Of a DNA stretch of 64,000 nt, positions 50,021-58,759 are shown piece by piece. Both the position numbers and the translations under genes were made by a program. A model generated the notes under the pieces. It was not told the DNA's origin. It ran no database searches and saw only the letters and a program-made list of their open reading frames with translations. Numbering within the stretch: position 1 is the stretch's first letter; each line of letters starts with the position of its first letter. Location: NCBI RefSeq assembly GCF_009674885.1, contig NZ_WKKA01000014.1, positions 17,930-81,929 of the forward strand, read 5' to 3'. This stretch comes from Paracoccus sp. S-4012 (GTDB lineage: Bacteria; Pseudomonadota; Alphaproteobacteria; Rhodobacterales; Rhodobacteraceae).

Positions 50021-50030
50021 CGAAAGGGCG

Positions 50031-50055
50031 GGGCGGGGCCGCCACGGCTCCGCCC
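50031..50055 (+). terminator. GC-rich hairpin after lon
   Basis: GGGCGGGGCC (50031-50040) pairs with GGCTCCGCCC (50046-50055), nine of ten positions, around GCCAC, 11 bases past the lon stop. No T-tract follows, so it may act only as a 3' stabiliser. Confidence 0.45.
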
Positions 50056-50102
50056 GACCCCCCTTGCGGGCGACGGCAGCTGCCGCTATCTAGCCCTCCA
50101 CC

Positions 50103-50177
50103 GGGTGATTAGCTCAGCGGTAGAGCGCTTCGTTCACATCGAAGATGTCGGGGGTTCAAATCCCTCATCACCCACCA
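50103..50177 (+). tRNA. tRNA-Val (anticodon CAC)
   Basis: 75 bases with encoded CCA. Acceptor GGGTGAT pairs with ATCACCC; D-arm TTAGCTCAGCGGTAGAGC, anticodon stem CTTCG/CGAAG with loop TTCACAT (CAC), T-arm GGGGG-TTCAAAT-CCCTC. Its 3' part is the likely attachment site of the adjacent pilus island: a related 3' fragment occurs at 63164-63216. Confidence 0.97.
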
Positions 50178-50205
50178 AGCCCCACTGGAAAAAAGCACAT
50201 CCTCA

Positions 50206-50760
50206 CTAACCGCGCAACGGTTCATCGAACCTAACGAGCCCGGCCGCGGCGCCGAACTCCAGCGCCGACGCCGCGCGCCGCAGGTGCGACGGGCTGAACC
50301 GGCCATAGACCTTGAAGGTGATTGACGGGTTGGAATGGCCGAGGAACTGCGCCACCTCGTCGAACGGCACGGCGGCCTCGACCATGTGAACCGCCGCCGT
50401 GTGCCGCAGCGTGTGCTGGCCTACGTCCTTGCGCCACGCGCGCTTCACCGCCGCCTTGAACCCGGTCCTGATCGACTTCACCGGCTCGCCTGACCACTCG
50501 ATCACATGGTCGCTGAGGGCCGCGCGCCGCGCTTCCTTCAGCGCCTCCAGCATGGTGTCGTTGATCGGCACGACGGCGCGACCCTTGCGGGTGCGGCTGT
50601 CGGGGAGCCGCAGGTTGATCCGGCGCCGCTCGAGGTCCTCACGATCCCAGGTCGTCCAGCACGGCGCGCGCCGGCGGCGGTGGACAGCATGAGCTGGATC
50701 GCCAGCCGGAAAGAAGAATAGCATCGCTGGTGACGCGGTTGTCGCTTCTGGCCTTGAACT
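50206..50760 (-). pseudogene. Broken tyrosine recombinase (island integrase)
   Basis: The C-terminal catalytic half is well preserved: TWDREDLERRRINLRLPDSR, then GQHTLRHTAAVHMVEAAVPF (H-x-x-R) and FLGHSNPSITFKVYGRFSP (His and the nucleophilic Tyr). The segment with the first catalytic Arg, IQLMLSTAAGARRAVLD, lies in another frame; an apparent two-base deletion near 50653 separates them. The N-terminal DNA-binding part is missing and the sequence runs into an IS3 orfA fossil. It points towards tRNA-Val(CAC), 29 bases from its 3' end, so it is probably the integrase that placed the island. Confidence 0.85.
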
Positions 50761-50796
50761 CGCCGACGCCATCATGATCGAGGGACGCTTGGAGGG

Positions 50797-50834
50797 CAGG
50801 TCATCTGATCTTCCGTGAACCGCTTCCGCTTCAT
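50797..50834 (-). mobile_element. IS3-family orfA start fossil
   Basis: From the ATG at 50834 the minus strand reads MKRKRFTEDQM, identical or nearly so to the N-terminus of IS407-group OrfA (MKRKRFTEEQI...). Similarity ends after 11-12 codons. It may mark the insertion that truncated the integrase beside it. Confidence 0.6.
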
Positions 50835-51027
50835 CTGTCCGTCCTTCAATCAAGCCCGGACTCTCACTCCAGGTGGAGGAAAAATTCAGTGACAGGTCAC
50901 CAACGACCGCGGCGGCAACGCCATGGCCACGATTCAGCGCCGCATCCAACTCAAATCCTTCCTTTCAACATAGCACAGAAAGAGGTGGACAGATCGGGGA
51001 ATGGAGGCGGTGCAGAGACGGCGACGG
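50835..51027. other. Non-coding gap between integrase debris and tadG-like gene
   Basis: About 190 bases with no gene I can support; it contains AT-richer DNA such as GGTGGAGGAAAAATTCAGTG near the IS3 fossil, possibly an old IS terminus. I see no inverted repeat pair. Confidence 0.3.
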
Positions 51028-52329
51028 CTACTCGACCAGCCTGACCAAGACCTTAGTTTCTATCTCTCGAACGTTGTTGGTCTCGCAGTTCGACCGCAAT
51101 GTGGAGTTTCCGGTAAATTCAACAGTGTGGCTGATGATCTGTGTGCATCCGTTGGTTATTCTAGAGTTGCCCAGGAAGCGTACTCCGGAGCTGGGGAAAT
51201 AGATCGCGCCTTGGGTAGTCGATCGAGAGTTACCAAGGACCTCGTGAGTAAGGCCGCTCGCGCTTCGGCTGCCGAAGAACAAGATGCCTGCGTAGGGGCC
51301 GGCGGTTGGCGCCTGTATGTTGAAATCACCATTGCCGCTGAGGCTGAGCGTTGCACCATTGGCCAGGTAGAAGGTGACGCCAGGGCCCTCCAAGGAAGCT
51401 TCATCAAGCGCCACATCGGCGTTCGCGTTCAGGCTCAGTTCGCCCTCGTCGATGATGTAAAGCCCCGGCGCAAAGCTCGCATGGTTCTTGATGTCGAGAC
51501 CGCCGCAGATACGCATTGACCTCACTCCGCTAGAATGGGGAAAGTCAGCCTCGAACTGCCTCTGGTTCTTGCCCACTTCATCGCAAGGCTGCTCGATGGC
51601 AGGCTCGGGAATATCGGCGTAGGGATCGCGGACGAGCGGAACCATCTCTTCGGCCGCGTCGCAGCGCATAACGAGATTTGTAGTTTTCTCGATCTGCGCA
51701 CCGCCGACGGATCTGACACAGCCGGCGGTAAGCTTTCCGTTGCCGTGCATGTAGAAGGCGTCTTTGGCATTCGAGTTCGTTACGACATCGCAATTCTGAA
51801 TCGAGACGTCGGTGGATCCGGTTACGGTGATCGCCCGCGATGCGGTTGGTGCCAGTGCGAGAACGCAGGCGCGGGACGTGGACCGTTCCACGTTGGCCAC
51901 CGCGCGGGCGCTGATGGCCACAGGCTCATCGACAAAGATCGCCGAGAAGTACCGAGGCTGCGACTTGGTGAGCTGAACCTCGACGCTACTGGCGCTGCCT
52001 TGATATGCGCCGCTGACGGGCGGCGTATTTACGAAGAGGTTTCCTCCCTCAGGCGGGAATCCTGACTGGATTGCCGCGTCTTGAGCGGCTGCCCGCACTC
52101 TCATCTCTCCGTCTCCGGCCCGGAGTCGAATGGCGCCGGCATGGGCGGCCATATCGGCCGCCTGCTGCATGTTCCGCTGCAGGAGGAGATGGTATCCGGC
52201 CTCGGCACCGAGACCCATGCCTGCCGCAACCACCGGCATTGCTAGGGCCACGATGATTGCTGTGGCGCCGCTGCGGTCGTAGAAGGCCTCAGATGGGCGA
52301 CGAAGGCTCATCAGTCTCGCATATCTCAT
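51028..52329 (-). CDS. TadG-like pilus protein with probable beta-solenoid C-terminus
   Basis: 433 residues. N-terminal TadE/TadG-like segment: a basic start (MRYARLMSLRRPSEAFYD), RSGATAIIVALAMPVVAAGM as the single membrane anchor, then LLLQRNMQQAADMAAHAGA. From about 170 on it lacks a recognisable von Willebrand A domain; instead it is Asn/Gly/Ser-rich with repeated short beta segments (LSGNGDFNIQAPT, VEFTGNSTLRSN) and several Cys, suggesting a beta-helical surface domain. ATG 52329 has GAGAAGGG upstream; ATG 52353, overlapping the tadC stop, is an alternative. Last gene of the minus-strand pilus arm. Confidence 0.8.
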   Translation of the reverse strand: MRYARLMSLRRPSEAFYDRSGATAIIVALAMPVVAAGMGLGAEAGYHLLLQRNMQQAADMAAHAGAIRLRAGDGEMRVRAAAQDAAIQSGFPPEGGNLFVNTPPVSGAYQGSASSVEVQLTKSQPRYFSAIFVDEPVAISARAVANVERSTSRACVLALAPTASRAITVTGSTDVSIQNCDVVTNSNAKDAFYMHGNGKLTAGCVRSVGGAQIEKTTNLVMRCDAAEEMVPLVRDPYADIPEPAIEQPCDEVGKNQRQFEADFPHSSGVRSMRICGGLDIKNHASFAPGLYIIDEGELSLNANADVALDEASLEGPGVTFYLANGATLSLSGNGDFNIQAPTAGPYAGILFFGSRSASGLTHEVLGNSRSTTQGAIYFPSSGVRFLGNSRITNGCTQIISHTVEFTGNSTLRSNCETNNVREIETKVLVRLVE

Positions 52330-52349
52330 GATTCTGCCCTTCTCCGCGA

Positions 52350-53315
52350 TCATTCGTTCAGGATCTGGATTACTGCGGGTGTGATGATGACAGCAAAGAG
52401 AATGGGGAGAAAAAACAGAATCATCGGCACCGTCAACTTGGGCGCAAGGGCAGCGGCCTTCTTTTCGGCCAGGCTCATCCGCGTGCTCCGATTTTCCTGG
52501 GCCAGCACGCGGAGAACGCTTCCCAGGGAGGTGCCGTATTGTTCGGATTGCATCAGGCCGCTGACGACTGATTTGACGCTTTCAAGATCGGTTCGGCGTC
52601 CAAGGTTCTCATATGCAATGCGGCGGTCGGGCAGGAACGATAGCTCTGCCGTCGTCAACGCGAGTTCCTCCGCCAGTTCCTTGGACTGGCTGCTGATCTC
52701 GTCACCCACCTTGCGGAATGCGTGTTCAATGCTCATGCCGGACTCTACGCAGATCATCAAAAGATCGAGGGCATTGGGCCATGCCCGAAAAATCGATTTC
52801 TGCCGCTTAGTGATCCGGTTCTTCAGGTAAAGCACCGGCAGGTAGTATCCCGATGCCGCGCAGGCCAGCGATATAGAACACATGAGCAGAGCGTTAATGT
52901 TGGGTTTGATCACGACAAAGATGTAGAAAGCGCTCAAGCCGAGCATGACTAGCGGCATAAGGACGCGCATGGCAAGGAAGGTGATGACGGGCGCGCGCCC
53001 CCTGAAGCCCGCCATCTGCAGCAGACGCTGTGCTGCCCCATCCTCGAGCTGATGCGAGAGATTCAGGCGTCGGACAATGGCCGCGTATATCTCCCGCGGC
53101 TCGTTGGCGAGCAGAGAATGCTTCGGTCTATTGGGCGGAAGACGCGCACCGCCGAGCCGGCTCGCCTGCCATGCATTGCTCAACTGGCGAATCCGCGAGC
53201 CGCGGACGTCCAGAAACAGGTAGGGCCACGCCAGGCCGATCGCCGCCAAGAACACCGCAAGACCAGTCGCGAGCATCAGAAAGACTCCGCGGTATTCTTG
53301 CAAGGCTTCGTACAT
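52350..53315 (-). CDS. tadC: Flp pilus inner-membrane protein TadC
   Basis: 321 residues. One of the two T2SF-type (GspF-like) platform proteins of the Tad secretion machine. Hydrophobic segments near 12-32, 112-135, 139-160 and the C-terminus (MILFFLPILFAVIITPAVIQ). The T2SF domain includes WPNALDLLMICVESGMSIEH and LMQSEQYGTSLGSVLRVLAQ. It follows tadB by 13 bases; its stop overlaps an ATG of the next gene. Confidence 0.93.
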   Translation of the reverse strand: MYEALQEYRGVFLMLATGLAVFLAAIGLAWPYLFLDVRGSRIRQLSNAWQASRLGGARLPPNRPKHSLLANEPREIYAAIVRRLNLSHQLEDGAAQRLLQMAGFRGRAPVITFLAMRVLMPLVMLGLSAFYIFVVIKPNINALLMCSISLACAASGYYLPVLYLKNRITKRQKSIFRAWPNALDLLMICVESGMSIEHAFRKVGDEISSQSKELAEELALTTAELSFLPDRRIAYENLGRRTDLESVKSVVSGLMQSEQYGTSLGSVLRVLAQENRSTRMSLAEKKAAALAPKLTVPMILFFLPILFAVIITPAVIQILNE

Positions 53316-53328
53316 CTCTCGCCCTCAC

Positions 53329-54333
53329 TCAGAAGTCGAAGTTGATCATGGATCGCATGATTAGAACACCGATCGACATCCAGATTGCACAGCCTGCAAG
53401 GACCACCTGGCCCAATGTGGTCGTGAACAGGAGCGAGATATATTGAGGGCTGGTCAGATAAAGAATCCCGGCCACTGCCGGTGGCAAGGCGCCAATGATC
53501 CCGGCCGATGCCTTCGCCTCGGAGCTAAATGCCTTGATCTTTTCTCGGATCTTCTTGCGCTCGCGCAGCACGGATGAGAGGTTCGCCAGAGCCTCTGTCA
53601 GATTGCCCCCAGACTGACTCTGAATGGCGACGACTGTGGCGAGAAAGCTCGTCTCTGGTATGGGCACGCGCTCGGCGAGGCGCATCAGAGCGTCTTGAAC
53701 AGGAACGCCAAGCGTCTGGTCGTCGACGATCCCCTTGAACTCGCTGCGTACCGGCTCCTGACCCTCGGCGGCGATCACCCTCAGGCAGTCGCCCAGCGGC
53801 AGGCCGGATCTGACGCCACGCACGATAACGTCAACTGCGTTGGGAAGCTCACCCCGAAAGGCGACAAGTCGCTTGTTCCGCTTGTGGTTGAGATAGAGGT
53901 GCGGGAGCAGCACCCCGGCGATCATGCTCGGAACTAGTGCCGCGAGGGAGTTGAGGCCCATCGCGAAAGCCATTAACATTTGAGCTGTCACTCCGACGGC
54001 GATGCAGACGCCCAGATAGGTGCGCATGCCCCATTCGAGCCCGCTTTGTCGCAGCCTCCCGGTGAGCGACGGGCTAGAGCTGCGCCTGCCTTTCTCCTTC
54101 TCCTTCTGCTTCTCCTTGATCTGCTTGAGCGTGTCCTCGACCGACCGCTTGCGGGGCTTCGCAGCAACGCCCGCGTTCCTCGCCGCATGCGAAGCTCCGC
54201 CGGCAGCAAGCCGCAGACGACTTTTCACCCGCGTTGCATGTTTGATGCGCGGCTCGAGGAGGGCGTAAAGCAAGCTTCCTGCGCACAGCGTCGCGAGCAG
54301 AAAGATCAGGATCGAGTGGATTGCAGATGACAT
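53329..54333 (-). CDS. tadB: Flp pilus inner-membrane protein TadB
   Basis: 334 residues. Second GspF-like platform protein, working with TadC and the ATPase to extrude Flp pilin. N-terminal membrane segment SILIFLLATLCAGSLLYAL, a charged linker (KQIKEKQKEKEKGRR), two central membrane helices, and the T2SF domain with LPNAVDVIVRGVRSGLPLGD and SQSGGNLTEALANLSSVLRE. It follows the ATPase gene by 24 bases. Confidence 0.93.
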   Translation of the reverse strand: MSSAIHSILIFLLATLCAGSLLYALLEPRIKHATRVKSRLRLAAGGASHAARNAGVAAKPRKRSVEDTLKQIKEKQKEKEKGRRSSSPSLTGRLRQSGLEWGMRTYLGVCIAVGVTAQMLMAFAMGLNSLAALVPSMIAGVLLPHLYLNHKRNKRLVAFRGELPNAVDVIVRGVRSGLPLGDCLRVIAAEGQEPVRSEFKGIVDDQTLGVPVQDALMRLAERVPIPETSFLATVVAIQSQSGGNLTEALANLSSVLRERKKIREKIKAFSSEAKASAGIIGALPPAVAGILYLTSPQYISLLFTTTLGQVVLAGCAIWMSIGVLIMRSMINFDF

Positions 54334-54357
54334 CGCGCTTCCGGCAATGAGGGTTAA

Positions 54358-55779
54358 TCAGAAGGCACTCTGCTGCGCAGCTCCCAGTGCGGCAGCGAGA
54401 CGTTTCTCCTCGCCGTAATATCGCGCCCGATCCCAGAAATAGGGGCGGACGACCCCAGTTGAACGATGGCGGCCAATGATGTTGCCCTTGTCGTCCTCGC
54501 CGTTGATCTCATAGACCATGAGGTCCTGGAGGATGGGAACCTCGCCTTCGAGGCCGATGACCTCGGTAATATGCGTGATCCGTCGCGAGCCATCTCGCAG
54601 CCGCGCCGCCTGCACGATGATGTCGATCGACGATATCGCCATCTCGCGGATGGTCTTTGTGGGTAGCGTGAAGCCGCCCATCGTAATCATGGATTCAAGC
54701 CGTGAGAGCGCCTCGCGCGGCGTGTTGGCATGGAGGGTGCCCATGGAGCCGTCATGGCCCGTGTTCATCGCCTGCAGCAGATCGAAGGCCTCAGGGCCGC
54801 GGACCTCGCCCACGATGATGCGCTCGGGCCGCATGCGAAGGCAGTTCTTCACAAGGTGGCGCATCGTAATCTCACCCAGTCCCTCGATGTTCGGGGGGCG
54901 GGTTTCCAGGCGTACCACATGCGGCTGCTGAAGCTGCAGCTCGGCCGAATCCTCGCAGGTGATGATCCGCTCCTCGGCGTCGATGAAGCCGGTTAGGCAA
55001 TTGAGCAGCGTGGTCTTGCCGGATCCCGTGCCGCCCGAGATCAGAACGTTGCAACGGACTCGGCTGATGATCTTCAGCAACTCCGCGCCTTCCGCAGTGA
55101 TCGAGCCGAATTGCACCAGTTGGTCGAGGCGCAGCTTGTCCTTTTTGAACCGGCGGATCGTCAGCGTGGGCCCGTTGAGCGCAAGCGGCGGCACGATGAC
55201 GTTCACCCGGCTGCCATCGGGCAGGCGCGCGTCGCACATCGGGCTCGATTCATCGACACGACGACCGACCTGGCTGACGATGCGCTGACACACGTTGAGC
55301 AACTGGGCGTTGTCGCGGAAGTGGATGTCAGTCTGGATTGTTCGGCCACCGACCTCGATATAGATCGGATCACTGCCATTCACCATGATGTCGGCAATGT
55401 CGTCCCTGGCCAGCAGAGGTTCCAGCGGGCCGTAGCCCAGCACGTCGTTGCAGATCTCCTCGACCATTTCGTCCTGCACGGCGGCAGAGACGACGGCCTT
55501 CTTCGCAGCCAGGATTTCGGTGGCAATGCTGCGGATTTCCTGCCGCGCGGCCGCAAGCTCCATCATTGACAGTTGCGTGACGTCGATAGCTTCCAGAAGG
55601 GCGTCGAAGATCTCCTTCTTGAGGTCATAGTAGATGGCAGCCCGTTGCGGTGCGGGCTTGCGGTTTTCCTTGACTGCCACCGGCTCCGGCAGAGGAACGA
55701 GGGAAAGATGCGGCACCGCGGCCGCATGCTCCGCGTGTGCGGGTTTCGGGGACGCGAGGCCGTCTCTCTTGCCAAACAC
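54358..55779 (-). CDS. cpaF: Flp pilus assembly ATPase CpaF/TadA
   Basis: 473 residues. Hexameric secretion ATPase powering Flp pilus assembly from the cytosolic face of the inner membrane. After a Pro-rich start, an N-terminal domain holds YDLKKEIFDALLEAIDVTQL and LGYGPLEPLLARDDIADIMV; the core has Walker A ISGGTGSGKTTLLNCL, the Asp box ITCEDSAELQLQQPH, the Walker B region RPERIIVGEVRGPEAFDLL and the His box GSMGTLHANTPREAL. All key residues are present. Between cpaE (15-base gap) and tadB. Confidence 0.96.
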   Translation of the reverse strand: MFGKRDGLASPKPAHAEHAAAVPHLSLVPLPEPVAVKENRKPAPQRAAIYYDLKKEIFDALLEAIDVTQLSMMELAAARQEIRSIATEILAAKKAVVSAAVQDEMVEEICNDVLGYGPLEPLLARDDIADIMVNGSDPIYIEVGGRTIQTDIHFRDNAQLLNVCQRIVSQVGRRVDESSPMCDARLPDGSRVNVIVPPLALNGPTLTIRRFKKDKLRLDQLVQFGSITAEGAELLKIISRVRCNVLISGGTGSGKTTLLNCLTGFIDAEERIITCEDSAELQLQQPHVVRLETRPPNIEGLGEITMRHLVKNCLRMRPERIIVGEVRGPEAFDLLQAMNTGHDGSMGTLHANTPREALSRLESMITMGGFTLPTKTIREMAISSIDIIVQAARLRDGSRRITHITEVIGLEGEVPILQDLMVYEINGEDDKGNIIGRHRSTGVVRPYFWDRARYYGEEKRLAAALGAAQQSAF

Positions 55780-55794
55780 CCTTGACCTTCCTTC

Positions 55795-57132
55795 TCAAGT
55801 CGCTCGAAGGCGCGGCTGCCCGCGACTCCAGAGGGGAAATCGCCGTGACTTCGATGTCGCCGCCATGCCGCTCAACTCCTGCGCCAGTTGCATGAACGGC
55901 CTGCCGGCTTTCCCGGAAACCTCGGCGAGCATCCGCCCGCCAATTGCAGCCGTACTGAAAGCCCGCGGCTCGAACCTCAGCTTCACGCTGACCTGCCTTT
56001 GAAGCGCCGTTGCGAACGCATCGGGCTTGATCTCCGCCCGCCTGGGCATTCCGATCCGGTTGAGAACAAGCCGGGGGTCGGCGTCGTTTGGCCGCGCCTC
56101 ATTCAGAAGATCAAACATCATCCTTCCGTTCCTGAGATTAGCGAGGTCTGGCTCGGCCGTGACGATCACCTCATCGGCCGAGAGGAGCGCCTGACGCACC
56201 CAAGGCGACCATTGATGCGGCAGGTCAAGCACGACGAGAGGAAATATGGCCCGCGCTCGCTCGAGAACCTGATCCAAAAGCTCCAGCGGAGGTGTGACGA
56301 CGTCGCGCGAGGCGGTTGCTCCGGCAAGAACGCTGAGATGCGGGCCGTACTTGAAAGCGACCCTCTCGAAGAATGCGTCGTCCAGCGTTTCGCCCTCGAC
56401 AAACTGTTCGGTGAAGCCCAGCTGCGCATCGATGTTGTAGTTCAGTGCCGCCGTACCGAACTGCAGGTCGAGATCCGCAAGGAGGACTTTCGTCCCCTGC
56501 CGAGAGAGCGACCAGGCTGTGTTCTGCGCCACTGTTGACGAGCCGGTCCCTCCCTTCGCGCCAATGAACGCCAGCACCTTTCCTTGCCGTGTCGCGGCAT
56601 TCGGTGGAAAAAGATGAGAAATGACGTTGATCAGGCGCGGCGTGTCGGTGGGGGCGACTAGATACTCGGAAATCCCCCGGTCCACGAGCTGGCGATAGAA
56701 CGAGATGTCATTGATGGCGCCAACGAGGACGACCCTGGTCTTGACGTCGCAGACCTCGGCAAGGGCGTCCAGTTCCGAAAAGAGGTCTTCCCGCCGAACG
56801 CCGGTCTCGATCATCAGAAGATCGGGCGTCGGCTGCGCCGCGAAGAACTGCAGGGCGCCCTTCAGGCCTCCGAAGCTGGATGTCACATCGGCGCGCGACA
56901 ACCGCCGATCCGCGGCCGCCTGGGTGATGGTCGAAACGAGCGCCGGCGTCTCGCAGAAGGCTCGGGCGGTGATGTAGGGAACCCGCCCCAAAGGCAGGTC
57001 CGTAGCTGCTTCAGGGTGCGATCTTGCTGCGATCAAGCTCTGGGCCGCTCCGTCCTCGCGCGGCTCGGCTGCGCGAGGACGCGCATTTCTAGGAAGGCTG
57101 ACTTGCCTGCGCCGGGCTTGTGCTTTCATCAT
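55795..57132 (-). CDS. cpaE: Pilus assembly protein CpaE/TadZ
   Basis: 445 residues. ParA/MinD-like protein thought to localise the Tad machine at the pole. A response-regulator-like pseudo-receiver domain lies at about 60-185 (DLLMIETGVRREDLFSELDA), then a MinD-type domain with deviant Walker A FIGAKGGTGSSTVAQNTAWS and VLLADLDLQFG. The Lys of the deviant motif is kept in KGGTGSS, and Walker A' looks intact. Two adjacent ATGs at the start overlap the cpaB stop. Confidence 0.92.
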   Translation of the reverse strand: MMKAQARRRQVSLPRNARPRAAEPREDGAAQSLIAARSHPEAATDLPLGRVPYITARAFCETPALVSTITQAAADRRLSRADVTSSFGGLKGALQFFAAQPTPDLLMIETGVRREDLFSELDALAEVCDVKTRVVLVGAINDISFYRQLVDRGISEYLVAPTDTPRLINVISHLFPPNAATRQGKVLAFIGAKGGTGSSTVAQNTAWSLSRQGTKVLLADLDLQFGTAALNYNIDAQLGFTEQFVEGETLDDAFFERVAFKYGPHLSVLAGATASRDVVTPPLELLDQVLERARAIFPLVVLDLPHQWSPWVRQALLSADEVIVTAEPDLANLRNGRMMFDLLNEARPNDADPRLVLNRIGMPRRAEIKPDAFATALQRQVSVKLRFEPRAFSTAAIGGRMLAEVSGKAGRPFMQLAQELSGMAATSKSRRFPLWSRGQPRLRAT

Positions 57133-57935
57133 CTGCCTAGCTCGACAATCTCCTGCTGAGTACCGCGGAAGACGCGGACTGACTTGAAAGCAGGCTGTTG
57201 GACCAGCACTTCGTCCGCTGGCTCGGGGTCGGGCTCGGGCGCGCGCTCCGGCTCGGGCTCATCGATATCGCTGGCCGCGCGCAGGGCCAGCGTGATCGCA
57301 CCGTCGGCCTCGGCTGCGACGATGGTTTCCGCCTCCTGGGGGCTCAGCTCGAGCGTCGCCGTCTTGCCCACGACTGAGCCGGTGTCCGCGTCGACCGTCT
57401 GGTCAATCGCGAGCACCCTGATCTTGCGCAGGATCGCGCGGCTGCTCGCATCGGCTTGCCCGTCTGTTCCCTGACGCAGCCTCGTGTGGAGCACATCGAC
57501 GCTATCATTCGGAAGGATGAAGCCGCCTGCGGTCGTATCGGCGCTGATCCTGACCGCGACGGCCCGCTTTCCCTGCGACAGCATGACGGACAGAAGCCCC
57601 CCATCGTCAGCGGCGAGTTTTCCCGGATGGACAGGTTCACCGCTCATGATCGGGCTGCGGACGGTCATTCCGGTAAAGGCATCAGGCGCGTCGGGTTTCG
57701 TGGCCTGGGTGACGTAGCTCTCGGTCAGCCCATCCTGTGGCCAAGGCTGCCAGCGCAGCGCGGCAGCGTCGATCCTTGTGCCGGGGGCGAGGTCGGCCGC
57801 CGCCACCAAAACATGGTCCACAGGCGCGGGGGCGGCAAACGCGGCTTCGGCGCTGACGGGATCGGAGCCGGTCGAGAGCCACGCGGCAGCTCCGCCGCTC
57901 ATCAGTGCCAGTGCGAAGATCGCTATGCGCAGCAT
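57129..57935 (-). CDS. cpaB: Pilus assembly protein CpaB/RcpC
   Basis: 268 residues. Periplasmic or inner-membrane-anchored SAF-domain protein that helps secretin assembly. N-terminal signal/anchor MLRIAIFALALMSGGAAAWL, SAF domain around 40-110 (VLVAAADLAPGTRIDAAALR), then the RcpC region (GKRAVAVRISADTTAGGFIL, NDSVDVLHTRL). C-terminus has an acidic Glu/Pro run. In most tad loci the secretin gene follows cpaB; here it is on the other strand 1.7 kb away. Confidence 0.92.
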   Translation of the reverse strand: MLRIAIFALALMSGGAAAWLSTGSDPVSAEAAFAAPAPVDHVLVAAADLAPGTRIDAAALRWQPWPQDGLTESYVTQATKPDAPDAFTGMTVRSPIMSGEPVHPGKLAADDGGLLSVMLSQGKRAVAVRISADTTAGGFILPNDSVDVLHTRLRQGTDGQADASSRAILRKIRVLAIDQTVDADTGSVVGKTATLELSPQEAETIVAAEADGAITLALRAASDIDEPEPERAPEPDPEPADEVLVQQPAFKSVRVFRGTQQEIVELGR

Positions 57936-57999
57936 GTCCGCTTCCTTCTCCCCCAGGGCAACGTTCGTTCATTTGCGCGAAGGCCGAATGCACCCCGGC

Positions 58000-58506
58000 T
58001 CAGAACTGAGCGACCACCCAAGGGGTTTTCGAATAGGCGAGGATGCCCGCCGCCGCGATTGCCATACCATAGGGAACTCCGGCATCGCGTTGGTGGAGCC
58101 GCAAAATCCAATCCCGCGCCTCCATCGCTGCTGGCAACCGCACCGCGCGGAACAGAAGGATGAGCATTGTCAGCACCGCGCCAAAGATTGACGTGTAGAG
58201 GATGAACGGGACGACGTTCCCTGCGCCGAGCCACAGCGCCGCGACGGTCAGCAGCTTCACGTCGCCGCCGCCCATCCAACGGAAGGAGAAGGCAACCAGG
58301 CCCAGCGCAAACACGACGGCTGCGGCCGTGGCGGACAATGCGACGTCGACCGGACTCAAGGGGAGCATCAATGCAGCCGCGGCGTATCCAGCAAACAGCA
58401 GCAGGACAAGGTTGTTCGGGATCTGCATTGTCCTGATATCACCGATGCCCGCGTGAATCATGAGCAACGGATAGGAAAGAAGCGCCAAAGTGGTCGCACA
58501 ACTCAT
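58000..58506 (-). CDS. cpaA: Flp prepilin peptidase CpaA/TadV
   Basis: 168 residues. Aspartic A24-type peptidase that removes the leader of Flp pilin and TadE-like pseudopilins. The two catalytic aspartates are visible in IGDIRTMQIPN and in the GxGD-type motif MGGGDVKLLTV; about five membrane segments. The start MSCATTLALLSYPLL at 58506 is chosen; an ATG at 58539 would add 11 residues but directly follows a hairpin. Lies between cpaB and flp. Confidence 0.92.
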   Translation of the reverse strand: MSCATTLALLSYPLLMIHAGIGDIRTMQIPNNLVLLLFAGYAAAALMLPLSPVDVALSATAAAVVFALGLVAFSFRWMGGGDVKLLTVAALWLGAGNVVPFILYTSIFGAVLTMLILLFRAVRLPAAMEARDWILRLHQRDAGVPYGMAIAAAGILAYSKTPWVVAQF

Positions 58507-58539
58507 CACGTATCGACAGCCCTTCAAAGCCAAGGCCAT

Positions 58540-58558
58540 CGGCGGGATTTACCCGCCG
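58540..58558 (-). terminator. Hairpin between flp and prepilin peptidase gene
   Basis: CGGCGGG (58540-58546) and CCCGCCG (58552-58558) form a perfect 7-bp stem with loop ATTTA, 18 bases after the flp stop. Without a T-tract it may act as an attenuator or 3' stabiliser, allowing more flp than downstream message. Confidence 0.55.
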
Positions 58559-58576
58559 ACGGTCTCTATCGGTTTG

Positions 58577-58759
58577 TCACTCAGTACCGGGAATTTCCTT
58601 CAATCCATCGGAAATAGACTGGAACGCGGTCCCAAGATCCTGACCTATCGTCACCAAAATGGTGATAATGACAACTGAGATTAGGCCGGCGATCATGCCA
58701 TATTCGATGGCGGTGGCGCCGGACTCATTCTTAACGAGACGAGAAATGCGATTCTTCAT
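58577..58759 (-). CDS. flp: Flp type IVb pilin
   Basis: 60 residues from the ATG at 58759, which has AGGAAA upstream. Major subunit of the Flp pilus. Short leader MKNRISRLVKNESG, then the processing site G/ATAIEYG with the conserved Glu5-Tyr6 of the Flp family, then the hydrophobic helix MIAGLISVVIITILVTIG. The C-terminal 25 residues form a short polar tail. First gene of the minus-strand pilus arm. Confidence 0.95.
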   Translation of the reverse strand: MKNRISRLVKNESGATAIEYGMIAGLISVVIITILVTIGQDLGTAFQSISDGLKEIPGTE

